A DNA stretch of 64,000 bases from CALJFL01 sp963669435 (GCA_963669435.1 OY770025.1:62001-126000); one strand, 5' to 3'. Counted from the stretch's first letter, positions 25,839 to 34,201 are shown. The notes: generated by a model not told the origin, from the sequence alone. Numbers and translations: made by a program.

Positions 25839-27383
25839 TTAGCGGTATTGGTTTTTAAGTGCTTTTTTATCGATCTTCCCGAGCGGGGTCTTGGGAAAGT
25901 CGGTAACAAACTCGATGGATTTGGGGGTCTTGACGCCACCGATATCGGTTTTGCACTTTGCAATAATCTCCTGCTCAGAGATATCGCTGCCCGATGCACG
26001 ACAAATCAGCGCCTTTACTTCCTCTCCCCAGTATTCACTGGGAACGCCAATCACCACGGCCATGTCTACCCCGTCAATCAGTGCAAGCGCCTGCTCGACC
26101 TCCGACGAGTAGACATTAAATCCACCGGTGACGATCATGTCCTTCTTACGATCGACAATGCAGACATACCCGGCTTTATCCATAACACCGATATCACCGG
26201 TCAGGTGCCAGCCATTTTTGCGCATCCTGGCGGTCTCGTCGGGATCATTGAAGTAGCCTTCACACACCATGTCCCCCTTTACTCCGATTTCACCCAGTTC
26301 ACCTTGCGGAAGCGGGTTGGCATCGTCGTCAAGAATGGCCACCTCTGAAATGACCGAGGCTCGGCCAACACTTCTCAGTCGCGCGTCTGGCGCTAGCTGG
26401 CCATCGACGAAGTGTTCCGAATGAAGGAGTTTGGTAATCATCATGGGGCATTCAGTTTGGCCGAAGCCGCCCGTCATGACCGGGCCAAAGACATCGAGCG
26501 CCTCTTTCAGCTTGTCCAGGGAAATGGGGGCCGAGCCATAGGCCAAACTACGCAAACTGCTGTAATCGATATCTCGCACGTTTGGCTGAGCCAGTAACGC
26601 GTAAATCGCCGTTGGTGGCAGGAAAAAGTCAGTGACCTTCTCCCGTTCGATGGCCGTCAGAATTTCCTGGGGATCCACCTTATCCAGGATGACAAAACGA
26701 CACCCCGTCGCCATCGACGTCAACACGATTCGCCCGCCCACATGGGTCATTGGCGCAGCACACAAAAGTACTATTTCCTCTCGGGGATCACTGATACTCA
26801 TGTAATGCGACATAGCGTATGACAGGGCCCGCATATTACGCTCACTGAGCATTACCGCCTTGGGCTCACCGGTTGTACCGCCAGTGGTTGGCATAGTAAT
26901 GGTATTGGACAGGCTATCGTTACGCACCACCGCCTGCCGTGGCGACACCCGCAGCCAATCGTCGAGCTCGAGAATACTCTGGGCAACCACCAGCGCTGTG
27001 CGACTTTGATCAATCTCGCCGACGGTATCCTCAAAGGCTTGCTGATAAAATATGGCGTTGCAGCCTAGCTTGTTCAGTATCTTCAGGTTATCGGCTACTG
27101 AATTTCTCGGATTGACTGGCAGCCATACACCGCCGGCGCGGATGATCCCCAAAGCCACAACAAAACTTATGGCGGAATTCAGACTATAGATGGCCCCGTG
27201 CATTCCCTGCTTGAAGCCACTGCCCTGCAGCGCTTCAGCAATTTCAATAGAGAGTGCCTTCACCTGGCCATAGGTGAATACCTCCTCACCAAACTGCAAA
27301 CACACCTGCTCACTGAATCGGTCGCAGGCCGCATCTACGATCTCTACCAGCGGTTTTTCAAACATTGCTCTGGATATCGTCAT
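25839..27383 (-). CDS. AMP-dependent acyl-CoA synthetase (CoA ligase), 514 aa
   Basis: ANL-superfamily ligase: phosphate loop MPTTGGTTGEPKAV, then 'YGSAPISLDKLKEAL', 'GGFGQTECPMM', 'WHLTGDIGVMDKAGYVCIVDRKKDMI' (adenylate clamp) and the C-terminal catalytic Lys in 'PKTPLGKIDKKAL'. Activates a carboxylic acid with CoA. ATG at 27383 is preferred to a start at 27455 because it follows an AGG and precedes the first conserved segment. Divergent from the tetR gene, with at least one operator-like site between them. Confidence 0.9.
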   Translation of the reverse strand: MTISRAMFEKPLVEIVDAACDRFSEQVCLQFGEEVFTYGQVKALSIEIAEALQGSGFKQGMHGAIYSLNSAISFVVALGIIRAGGVWLPVNPRNSVADNLKILNKLGCNAIFYQQAFEDTVGEIDQSRTALVVAQSILELDDWLRVSPRQAVVRNDSLSNTITMPTTGGTTGEPKAVMLSERNMRALSYAMSHYMSISDPREEIVLLCAAPMTHVGGRIVLTSMATGCRFVILDKVDPQEILTAIEREKVTDFFLPPTAIYALLAQPNVRDIDYSSLRSLAYGSAPISLDKLKEALDVFGPVMTGGFGQTECPMMITKLLHSEHFVDGQLAPDARLRSVGRASVISEVAILDDDANPLPQGELGEIGVKGDMVCEGYFNDPDETARMRKNGWHLTGDIGVMDKAGYVCIVDRKKDMIVTGGFNVYSSEVEQALALIDGVDMAVVIGVPSEYWGEEVKALICRASGSDISEQEIIAKCKTDIGGVKTPKSIEFVTDFPKTPLGKIDKKALKNQYR

Positions 27384-27488
27384 GCTCAACCTATCGGTAC
27401 TGTGTGTTCCAGGCATCCATCTCTGCAGGGGCCAGTTATAGCGAGAAAATGTCACTAAGACATATCCAAGGATTATGTCATACGATAT

Positions 27489-27506
27489 ACTTACTATTCA
27501 AGTGGT
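27489..27506 (-). promoter_or_regulatory. Second, weaker TetR-type operator-like site
   Basis: Minus strand: ACCACTTGAATAGTAAGT, which keeps the right half (AGTAAGT against AATAAGT) but only ACC of the left half. The inverted repeat CTTAC/GTAAG covers 27490-27509. It lies about 100 bp upstream of the ligase start and 75 bp from the stronger site at 27564. Confidence 0.3.
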
Positions 27507-27563
27507 AAGGATGTTTATAAAAGTGCGACTGCCATTGGGGTGTCAACCAGCTCCACTTGACAT

Positions 27564-27581
27564 ACTTATTACGGAATGAGT
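27564..27581 (-). promoter_or_regulatory. Candidate TetR-type operator, site iv
   Basis: Plus strand: ACTTATTACGGAATGAGT, an imperfect 18-bp palindrome (ACTyATT-N4-AATrAGT) in the gap between the CoA ligase and the tetR gene. It is the most symmetrical member of the set and lies where a TetR autoregulatory site is expected. The rest of the 239-base gap shows nothing else. Confidence 0.5.
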
Positions 27582-27694
27582 AATTTAATGGGAATAAGCT
27601 GTGGCCCGCGAGCGTTACATTTTTATGGCTGCAAGACAGGCGCTGATCCCAAGACATCCTGACTTCCGTTAACCGACAGATACAGATTAAACCT

Positions 27695-28303
27695 ATGACT
27701 CAACGTCGCCGTACACAAGCAGAAAGAATCGCCATCTCCGACGATGCCATGTTTAAGGCCGCCATTAGCATTATTGCTCAAGAGGGCCCCAACAAAATGA
27801 CATTGGCGAATGTCGGAAAGACCGCCGGCTATACGGGCGGCCTGGTCAGTTACCGCTTCGGTTCAAAGATTGGACTGCTGAAAGAGGTTTCTGAGCGCAT
27901 CGTCACACTCTGGACCGATAGAGTGATTGACTCCCCAAAGATCCAGAAGCTCAGCGGCATGGATGGGCTCAAGACGCTGGCCGATGAGTACTTAAAGAAC
28001 CTGAAAAAAGGTTCAGAACTGATGATCGCTATGCATCGCTTGATGAATGCGAGCTACGGTAACTGCCCTGAGCTACGGCCCTACTTCGAGGACTATGACC
28101 AGACTCTCCGGCTGAAACTGGCGGAAGATCTGAAAGAAAATGAGAAACTTCCACCCGGCTTCGACGCAAACGCCTTTGCAATACTCTATATGGCCTCGCT
28201 GCGTGGTATAGCCCAACAATTCTTTGTCAGTCAGAGCAAATTTGATCTAAAAACTGCAAAGGCCGCGGTCTGGAAGATGTGCGATGACGCGCTAAAGCCC
28301 TGA
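27695..28303 (+). CDS. TetR-family transcriptional regulator, 202 aa
   Basis: N-terminal TetR helix-turn-helix (residues about 12-58: 'AAISIIAQEGPNKMTLANVGKTAGYTGGLVSYRFGSKIGLLKEV'), followed by an all-helical ligand-binding domain. Divergent from the CoA ligase, the usual arrangement for a repressor of acyl-CoA genes (FadR/PsrA-like). The best palindromic operator candidate lies in its own promoter region, and relatives of the site occur at three distant promoters, so it is the leading candidate regulator for that set. It converges on the GST operon. Confidence 0.9.
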   Translation: MTQRRRTQAERIAISDDAMFKAAISIIAQEGPNKMTLANVGKTAGYTGGLVSYRFGSKIGLLKEVSERIVTLWTDRVIDSPKIQKLSGMDGLKTLADEYLKNLKKGSELMIAMHRLMNASYGNCPELRPYFEDYDQTLRLKLAEDLKENEKLPPGFDANAFAILYMASLRGIAQQFFVSQSKFDLKTAKAAVWKMCDDALKP

Positions 28304-28370
28304 TCCTGCTGATTCCAGTCAACAGCGGACACCAACCAGAACCACCTTAATTCAAAAATTTCAAGTTCCT

Positions 28371-28398
28371 GGCCGGCGAAGCAAGCATTCGCTCGGCC
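28371..28398 (-). terminator. Hairpin between convergent tetR and GST operon
   Basis: GGCCG-GCGAA pairs with TTCGC-(T)-CGGCC, giving a 10-bp stem with one bulge and a 7-base loop. On the minus strand it is followed about 10 bases later by ATTTTT. The position, between two converging transcripts, suits a terminator, most likely for the minus operon. Confidence 0.4.
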
Positions 28399-28411
28399 GA
28401 CCTGGTTTCGA

Positions 28412-29101
28412 TCAGGCCGGCGCTACTTCGTCCACCCTGGACATCCAGGCGCTAACCTGGGGATAGGCTTTGAGAATTTCTCGCGCTTCGACCGCATCCA
28501 GCAAGCACCGTAATTCAGCGATAACAGACAGGTCAGCCAGGCTGATAGCGTCTCCCACCATCCAGCCCTCCTCGCCCACTAAGGTAGCGATTGCCTCGAT
28601 ATGGCGCTCGACGTCGGCAATAATCTGCTCACGGGTCTTGCGGCCAAGGCCTTGTGCCGCCACCAATTGCTGGCTCCCGCTAAGCATCAGGGCTAGCACC
28701 TGTTCCCTGGTCAAAGTCGCGGGCATCGTTTCCATCACCTTGTCTAAAATCGGCCGCAGATTGCCCTCCCATGACAGGCGCATGGTAACTTCGTAAAAGT
28801 ACAGACTCTCATCGGCCCAGTCTTCTGTGATGTGCATCTGCGCCTTCAGCCTGGGATCGGTTGGTACCAGTGATCTTTCTGGAAATTTTTCCTCGAGGTA
28901 GTAAACAATATCAGTGGAATCGCACACCGCTGTGTCATCGTGCTGCAAGGCCGGGAATTTACCGAAAGGACTTACGTGTTTGAGTTCGCCCACCAGCGTG
29001 CGATCGACCTCGTGAATATCAAAGTCGATGCCCTTGTAGTTGAGGAGGCGCCTGACCTTTTCGCACAGGGGCGAGGTTTTAAATTGATACAGGGTAATCA
29101 T
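28412..29101 (-). CDS. Glutathione S-transferase family protein, 229 aa
   Basis: N-terminal thioredoxin-like half with 'TSPLCEKVRRLLNYKGIDFD' (a Cys at residue 13 in the active-site position) and 'GKFPALQHDDTAVCDSTDIVYYLEE' (cis-Pro and glutathione contacts), C-terminal all-helical half. Last gene of the five-gene minus operon, 22 bp after the aldehyde dehydrogenase. May conjugate or isomerise a reactive intermediate such as a maleyl or epoxide compound; that role is inference. Confidence 0.85.
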   Translation of the reverse strand: MITLYQFKTSPLCEKVRRLLNYKGIDFDIHEVDRTLVGELKHVSPFGKFPALQHDDTAVCDSTDIVYYLEEKFPERSLVPTDPRLKAQMHITEDWADESLYFYEVTMRLSWEGNLRPILDKVMETMPATLTREQVLALMLSGSQQLVAAQGLGRKTREQIIADVERHIEAIATLVGEEGWMVGDAISLADLSVIAELRCLLDAVEAREILKAYPQVSAWMSRVDEVAPA

Positions 29102-29123
29102 GGTCGATTCCGCTTAAAGGTGA

Positions 29124-30569
29124 TTAAGTCAACTTGATGGAGATATTCTTGAGCTGGGCATACTGTTTGAGGGCGACCATACCTTTCTCGCGGCCAATAC
29201 CGCTCTTTTTGTAGCCACCCAGCGGATGCTCCACGCTACCTTCCAGGTAGTAATTCACATAGATCTGGCCGGCCTGCACACGTGACGCAACACGGTGCGC
29301 ACGCGACAGGTTCTGGGTCCATATGCCCGCCGCCAACCCGTATTCGGTGTCATTGGCAATTGCGATAGCCTCTTCTTCCGTATCAAAGGGAATCAGCACG
29401 CCAACCGGGCCGAAGATCTCTTCCCGGGCGATACGCATATCGTTGCTCACGTCGCCGTAGATCGTCGGCTTGATATAGTAGCCATTCTCAAGGCCCTCCC
29501 CTTCGGCTTTTTCCCCGCCAGCGAGCAAAGTGGCGCCATCTTCCTTCGCCACTTCGAAATAGTTGAGCACTTTTTCGTACTGATCCTGATTGGCAATCGG
29601 CCCCAGGGTCGGCATGGGCTTATCGCATCCCAGGGGTATATGTTGAACAGCACCGGCCAGCATCTGCGAAAACTGGTCGTAAATAGACCGCTGTATCAGC
29701 ACGCGACTACCCGCCAGGCATACCTGTCCGCTATTGGCGACGAAACCCAGTAACACGCCCATGGTCGCCGCCTGCAAATCGGCGTCTTCGAAAACAATAT
29801 CCGGCGACTTGCCACCCAGTTCCAGGGTAACGGCCATTACTTTTTCAGCGGCGATGGCGCCAATGGCCTGACCCGTTCTCACCGAACCGGTGAAACCGAT
29901 TTTACTGACATCGTTATGGGCAACCAGTGCTTCTCCCGTATCAGCCCCGAGGCCAGTGATGACATTCCAAACGCCCCTGGGCAGGCCCGCATCAACCGCC
30001 AACTGTGCAAACACCAGCGCCGTTACCGAGGTGTATTCGCTGGGCTTGTGGACGATACAGTTGCCCGCCGCCAACGCCGGGGCAATACTGCGCGCACTCT
30101 GGTTTAAAGGCGCATTCCAGGGGGTAATAACGCCCACCACCCCATAGGGTTCGTAAACGGTATAGGAGTGCTGTTCGGGGCCAACAGGAATGGTCTCTCC
30201 CTGCAGCGAAGGTGCCAGGCCGCCGTAGTATTCAAAGTAGGCAGCCGCCGTCCCCAGAAGCATGGCACAGGCAGCGACCGGGGCGCCCATTTCTAGAGAC
30301 TCCAGTCGGGCGAGCAGGCCAATGTTATCGCGCAACTTGCGCCCCAGGTCAGTAAGAATGCGGCCCCGCTCCAGCGGGCGCATAGCAGCCCACTCCGCCG
30401 CGGCCGCTTTCGCGGCTGCGACACCCGCGTCGACATCCACGTTGTTGCCCTTCGCGATGCGAGCGGCAAGCGTGCCGTTAGCGGGGTTGATGGAGTCCAG
30501 ATACTCACCCGAAGCAGGCGCCTGAAAATCGCCATCGATAAATTGTCCGTAAGTCTGTGGGGGCTGCAT
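29124..30569 (-). CDS. NAD(P)-dependent aldehyde dehydrogenase, 481 aa
   Basis: Full-length ALDH: 'VITPWNAPLNQSARSIAPALAAGN' (cofactor), 'GFTGSVRTG', catalytic Glu in LELGGKSPD and catalytic Cys in 'NSGQVCLAGSR', then 'EEIFGPVGVLIPFD'. Oxidises an aldehyde to the acid. 39 bp downstream of the lyase gene, which is consistent with it taking up an aldehyde released by that enzyme (inference). Confidence 0.9.
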   Translation of the reverse strand: MQPPQTYGQFIDGDFQAPASGEYLDSINPANGTLAARIAKGNNVDVDAGVAAAKAAAAEWAAMRPLERGRILTDLGRKLRDNIGLLARLESLEMGAPVAACAMLLGTAAAYFEYYGGLAPSLQGETIPVGPEQHSYTVYEPYGVVGVITPWNAPLNQSARSIAPALAAGNCIVHKPSEYTSVTALVFAQLAVDAGLPRGVWNVITGLGADTGEALVAHNDVSKIGFTGSVRTGQAIGAIAAEKVMAVTLELGGKSPDIVFEDADLQAATMGVLLGFVANSGQVCLAGSRVLIQRSIYDQFSQMLAGAVQHIPLGCDKPMPTLGPIANQDQYEKVLNYFEVAKEDGATLLAGGEKAEGEGLENGYYIKPTIYGDVSNDMRIAREEIFGPVGVLIPFDTEEEAIAIANDTEYGLAAGIWTQNLSRAHRVASRVQAGQIYVNYYLEGSVEHPLGGYKKSGIGREKGMVALKQYAQLKNISIKLT

Positions 30570-30608
30570 GCTGATACCTTAAAAAATTATTTCTTACACC
30601 AGGGCGTA

Positions 30609-31538
30609 TTACCCATTAACGGAGATGTCGTAGAACTCGGCCTGTTCCAGCACCGCCTCCAGTAACGGAATGGACGCCTCGTCCAGCAGGGTACCGTCGG
30701 GCGTTTTGATGGCTCCCTGCCCCTTTGCGCGCGCTTCCTTGAAAAGTTCCAGTGCCGCTGTGGCCTTGGTGATCTCCTCGCTGGAAGGGCTGAACTCGGC
30801 CATCGCCACCGGTACCTGGGTCGGATGGATCGCCCATTTGCCAACACCCCCCAGGGTTTTCACCATGCGACACTCGTTACGGTAGCCATCCATATCCGGG
30901 ATTAACGCCCAAGGCCCGTCGACAAAGTCGGCGCCAATCACCCGAGCGGCAACCACTAGCGTGCTGCGCTGGTGATGCCAAATATCACCGGGGTAGTAGC
31001 GCGGCTTCCCAAACGCATCGCGCGGATCCACACCCTGTGCGCGGGTGTAATCGCCGACGCCAAACATTAGCGATTCGATACGCTCGCTGGCCGCGGCAAT
31101 CTCGCTAATGTTCTGGATGCCCTCAACTTCCTCGATCAGAATTTCGAAACCAATCTTGTGGTCGATGCCGTGCTCGGCCTCGATCAGGTCAAGCAGGGTT
31201 TCAACGAAGTGCACATCCCGAGCAAACTTGACCTTGGGGATAACCAGCGTGTCGATATTGTTTCCGGCCTGAGACACCACTTCGGTCAGGTCCTCGATCG
31301 CCCAGTAACTGTCGATTCCGTTCATGCGAAAGCAGCGAACGGTCCCCCCCCAATCCATCTCGTTGAAGGCATTGATGACGTTCTTGCGGGCCTGAGGCTT
31401 CTTTTCGGGCGCTACGGCGTCTTCCAGATCGAGGAAGATATGATCAACATCCATTCCCACAGCTTTGTTGATTTTTTCTACGGAACTGCCGGGCACCGAC
31501 ATCATGCAGCGGCGGCGACGTTTTATCTTCTGACTCAT
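30609..31538 (-). CDS. HpcH/HpaI-type CoA-ester lyase, malyl-CoA/beta-methylmalyl-CoA-lyase-like, 309 aa
   Basis: CitE-like TIM barrel: 'RRRRCMMSVPGSS', metal/CoA motif 'DHIFLDLEDAVAPEKK', 'IPKVKFARDV', 'FEILIEEVEGI' and the C-terminal 'GKWAIHPTQV'. Spacing and 'INAFNEMDWGG', 'FRMNGID' and 'DGPWA' segments resemble L-malyl-CoA/beta-methylmalyl-CoA lyases (Mcl1) more than citrate lyase beta. It cleaves or forms a C-C bond in a 3-hydroxyacyl-CoA. The two hydratase-like genes directly upstream (61 bp) make a hydrate-then-cleave sequence likely. Confidence 0.85.
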   Translation of the reverse strand: MSQKIKRRRRCMMSVPGSSVEKINKAVGMDVDHIFLDLEDAVAPEKKPQARKNVINAFNEMDWGGTVRCFRMNGIDSYWAIEDLTEVVSQAGNNIDTLVIPKVKFARDVHFVETLLDLIEAEHGIDHKIGFEILIEEVEGIQNISEIAAASERIESLMFGVGDYTRAQGVDPRDAFGKPRYYPGDIWHHQRSTLVVAARVIGADFVDGPWALIPDMDGYRNECRMVKTLGGVGKWAIHPTQVPVAMAEFSPSSEEITKATAALELFKEARAKGQGAIKTPDGTLLDEASIPLLEAVLEQAEFYDISVNG

Positions 31539-31599
31539 GATCGTTAACTCTTTTTCACATATTTACTGTATGTTTATTCACAGAACGAAGCGGCCTGCA

Positions 31600-32082
31600 C
31601 TACTGAGGCTGCTTTGCTACGAGTGCGGTACGTTCTCCCTGAAAAACCAGCGTGTCGTCCTGATCCACTCCATAGTGACGAAAGGTGATCTTTCCTGACT
31701 CACCATCGACGTCCTCCTTGCTCAATACTTCTGTATAGGCGTATAGCGTCGAACCATGCAGCACTGGGCCCGTCAACTTGAGCTTGTCCATCCCCAGCTC
31801 TCGAATCACCTGCTCACCGGTATCCTGGTAAGCGAGGCCAATGACAATCGACATGGTCACACCGCCGTACACCAGGGAGCGGTCAACATGCGCTACCTTC
31901 GCCTCGTACATCGTTTTCATCAGGTGATCATCAAAATGGGCAGAGGCGTTATTCATCACCAGGTGGCAAATTGTTACCGCATCGTTTTCGGTAACAGTCT
32001 TGCCACGAGCGTGTCGGTACACCACCCCCGGCTCAAAATTTTCATAGTAATTGTCTTTCCCTGTCAGCTGGCTCATTGTCAA
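31600..32082 (-). CDS. MaoC-like dehydratase, resembles the C-terminal half of mesaconyl-CoA hydratase, 160 aa
   Basis: Single hotdog domain: 'YENFEPGVVYRHARGKTVTENDAV', 'NNASAHFDDHLM', 'RSLVYGGVTMSIVIGLA', 'GSTLYAYTEVLS'. In Mcd-type hydratases two hotdogs are fused; the phrasing here matches the second half ('WDDYEVGE...', 'RIVYGGHI'). The upstream gene matches the first half. The conserved Asp/His dyad in the family lies in the 'N..H.D..' loop, kept here. Gap to the lyase gene is 61 bp. Confidence 0.8.
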   Translation of the reverse strand: MTMSQLTGKDNYYENFEPGVVYRHARGKTVTENDAVTICHLVMNNASAHFDDHLMKTMYEAKVAHVDRSLVYGGVTMSIVIGLAYQDTGEQVIRELGMDKLKLTGPVLHGSTLYAYTEVLSKEDVDGESGKITFRHYGVDQDDTLVFQGERTALVAKQPQ

Positions 32083-32133
32083 AGTCTTTTCTGGTCCCGG
32101 GTCATTAAGCTTGCGCGCCTCTGTCTGGTTGGC

Positions 32134-32625
32134 TCACATCATCAACAGATTTGAACGCTTGTAGTCGATGACAAGTTCCCCGTCCTGGTTAAACCCCTCG
32201 GTTTTCCAGGTTATGACCGCGGCGCCCTTGCGGGTTTCAGAGTCCTGGCGCCCCACCACGGTACTGCGAGAAGTGAGGGTATCGTTCTCGTATACCGGGC
32301 GGTGAAAGGTCAGCTCGTTAATCCCAACAAACGGCCCTCGCAGGCTGAGATCTTCAACAGACAGACCAAGCACCACGTTGAACACCAACATCGGTGCCAC
32401 CACAATCCCTTTGTGACCCTTCGATCTGGCGTATTTTTCATTGAAATACAGCGGGTTATACATCTGCGTCAGGGTCGTAAAAAGGCTGTTATCACCTGCA
32501 TTTATGGTGCGCCCCCAGTGGTGCTCGAAGACCCTGCCGTCTTCAAAGTCAGCAATTTTGTTGCCCTTGTCCCACAGCACCGCCTTTTTCATAAAGGCCA
32601 GTTCATCGCCCTGCTGCTCACTCAT
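32134..32625 (-). CDS. MaoC-like dehydratase, resembles the N-terminal half of mesaconyl-CoA hydratase, 163 aa
   Basis: Hotdog domain with 'FEDGRVFEHHWGRTINAGDNSLFTTLTQMYNPLYFNEKYARSKGHKGIVVAPMLVFNVVLGLSVEDLS', matching the first half of Mcd-like hydratases ('TITEGDVALYTSLYGSRFA', 'LLVFHIVFGKTVPDIS'). ATG at 32625 chosen over 32646 because CAGGTAA precedes it. First gene of the operon. Together with the next gene it probably forms a heteromeric enoyl-CoA hydratase with one active site per pair (inference). Confidence 0.8.
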   Translation of the reverse strand: MSEQQGDELAFMKKAVLWDKGNKIADFEDGRVFEHHWGRTINAGDNSLFTTLTQMYNPLYFNEKYARSKGHKGIVVAPMLVFNVVLGLSVEDLSLRGPFVGINELTFHRPVYENDTLTSRSTVVGRQDSETRKGAAVITWKTEGFNQDGELVIDYKRSNLLMM

Positions 32626-32682
32626 GGGTATTACCTGTTTATTCATGGATCAGCGGCAGTCATTGTGCAACAATGCAAGCTT

Positions 32683-32696
32683 ACTTGTCAACAAGT
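32683..32696. promoter_or_regulatory. 14-bp palindrome upstream of the hydratase/lyase operon
   Basis: ACTTGTCAACAAGT is a perfect inverted repeat (6-bp arms, 2-base centre) about 60 bp before the operon start at 32625. It includes TTGACAAG on the minus strand, which could be a -35 element. It differs from the ACT-N8-AATARGT sites. Elsewhere in the 316-base gap (32647-32962) I see no gene; a small ACTG-N6-CAGT repeat precedes the crotonase gene. Confidence 0.35.
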
Positions 32697-32962
32697 CAGT
32701 TTTATAGCAAATCAACTGGGTATAGCTTTATGGTGTTTGAGGTGGAGACCAGCAGTCGAAAAAACGCTCTAGAATGCGCAGGACCCTACCCATAAGAGTG
32801 CTTGTTTCATGGATAACAGCTGACTCAACTGTGTTGATGAGGCTCGAAGATTCAGGCTCATCACTTCCCCGACTCGAATCAAAACAATTCTGACTGTAAT
32901 ATCAGTGCGCCCAACCTGGTGATCGCCAATTTCACAACCCACCCTGGCAAAGGAACCAAACA

Positions 32963-33760
32963 ATGAAAGACAGAGTATCCATCAGCATTAACGACCATGT
33001 GGCGCACGTTCGACTGATCCGCGCAGATAAAATGAACGCTCTGGACCCGGCGATGTTCGAAGCACTGAGTGAAGCCGGACAGCAACTCGCTGCCAGCCCT
33101 GAAGTACGCGCCGTCGTTCTATCCGGTGACGGTAAAGCCTTTTGTGCAGGATTGGATATGCAGAGCGTCGCCAGCATGGTGAGCGATGACGGTAATGCAA
33201 CGAAACTTGCGCCAAGAACACACGGTATCGCCAACGGACCACAGCATATCGCCTGGGTGTGGCGTGAACTCAAAGTGCCTGTCATTGCTGCCCTTCACGG
33301 TGTGGCGTTTGGAGGAGGCTTCCAGGTAGCCCTTGGCGCAGACATTCGCTACGCAGCACCAGGTACCCGACTTTCCATCATGGAGATCAAATGGGGAATT
33401 GTTCCCGACATGGCCGGCACACAGTTGATGCGACATCTGGCCCGCGACGATGTCATCCGGGAGCTCACCTACACAGGTCGTATATTCACAGCCGAAGAGG
33501 CGGTGGACTATGGCTTTGTTACCCGGCTCTGTGATGACCCGTTGGCCAACGCCTTGGAAACCGCAAAATATATCGCTGGCCGCAACCCGGATGCCATCCA
33601 GGCAGGCAAGCAACTCCTGAACCAGGCAAACTACCTGCAGGCGGATGCAGGGCTACTGATGGAATCCGAACTTCAGGATTCGATTATTGGGACACCTAAT
33701 CAACTGGAGGCAGTCATGGCGGAAATGGAGAAACGCCCTGCTAATTTTGTCGATAGCTGA
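32963..33760 (+). CDS. Enoyl-CoA hydratase/isomerase family protein (crotonase), 265 aa
   Basis: Crotonase fold with 'RADKMNALDPAMFEAL', oxyanion-hole segments 'AFCAGLDMQS' and 'LHGVAFGGGFQVALGADIRYA', and 'SIMEIKWGIVPDMAGT'. The position equivalent to catalytic Glu164 of rat hydratase reads 'EIKWGIVPD' with an Asp near the second catalytic position, so isomerase, hydratase or another crotonase activity remains possible. Stands alone on the plus strand with AAGGAACC before its ATG. Just past its stop lies the truncated parE on the opposite strand. Confidence 0.9.
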   Translation: MKDRVSISINDHVAHVRLIRADKMNALDPAMFEALSEAGQQLAASPEVRAVVLSGDGKAFCAGLDMQSVASMVSDDGNATKLAPRTHGIANGPQHIAWVWRELKVPVIAALHGVAFGGGFQVALGADIRYAAPGTRLSIMEIKWGIVPDMAGTQLMRHLARDDVIRELTYTGRIFTAEEAVDYGFVTRLCDDPLANALETAKYIAGRNPDAIQAGKQLLNQANYLQADAGLLMESELQDSIIGTPNQLEAVMAEMEKRPANFVDS

Positions 33761-33768
33761 GCGGGGTG

Positions 33769-33804
33769 CGCCTTAGGCGATAGACGATATTCCCGTTCAC
33801 GCAT
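33769..33804 (-). pseudogene. parE toxin remnant, first 12 codons only
   Basis: On the minus strand an ATG at 33804 overlaps the end of the ParD gene (ATGCGTGA) exactly as in parDE operons, and reads MREREYRLSPKA, a normal ParE N-terminus (compare M.EY.LSP.A). After that the frame runs HPAQLSTKLAG into the antisense of the crotonase 3' end and loses all resemblance. So the toxin body is missing, and the junction lies about 9 bp past the crotonase stop. Confidence 0.65.
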
Positions 33805-34042
33805 GCTTGGCAGTCATCATTTTCTTGAACCGCGCTAAGTCAAACGGCTGCGGCTCACCACTCTCCTCGCCTTCGATCAAGGCAGCCCGGATAGTCTCAA
33901 TATCTGCCTGACTTGTTTGGTCACGTCGAATCAAGTCACGGATGTATTCACTATCGTTCGTGAATTCCCCGGCCTTAATCTGGCTTTTGATCCAATTATC
34001 CTGATTGTCGGTGATCGTAATGGTTTTGCGTTTAGTGCCCAT
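33797..34042 (-). CDS. parD: ParD-family antitoxin, orphan, 81 aa
   Basis: Ribbon-helix-helix start 'KRKTITITDNQDNWIKSQIKAGEFTNDSEYIRDLIRRDQ' and a toxin-binding tail 'ALIEGEESGEPQPFDLARFKKMM'. This is the type II antitoxin that represses its own operon and neutralises ParE. All key parts are present and the gene is intact, but its toxin gene is cut off after a dozen codons, so it may act only as a repressor or as an anti-toxin against a homologue elsewhere. Confidence 0.85.
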   Translation of the reverse strand: MGTKRKTITITDNQDNWIKSQIKAGEFTNDSEYIRDLIRRDQTSQADIETIRAALIEGEESGEPQPFDLARFKKMMTAKHA

Positions 34043-34201
34043 ATGTCCACCTGTCGCGGAATCTGTGTTGTCATACTATTGGTGCGTTAAAGCGTAATCT
34101 CAATCAAATGGACGTATTTGAATAAATACCTGAAGACGTAGTTGCACCAGTAGATAAACTCGTCACCCTCTGCAAAAGGCTCTACAGGCCGTTTATCTGT
34201 C

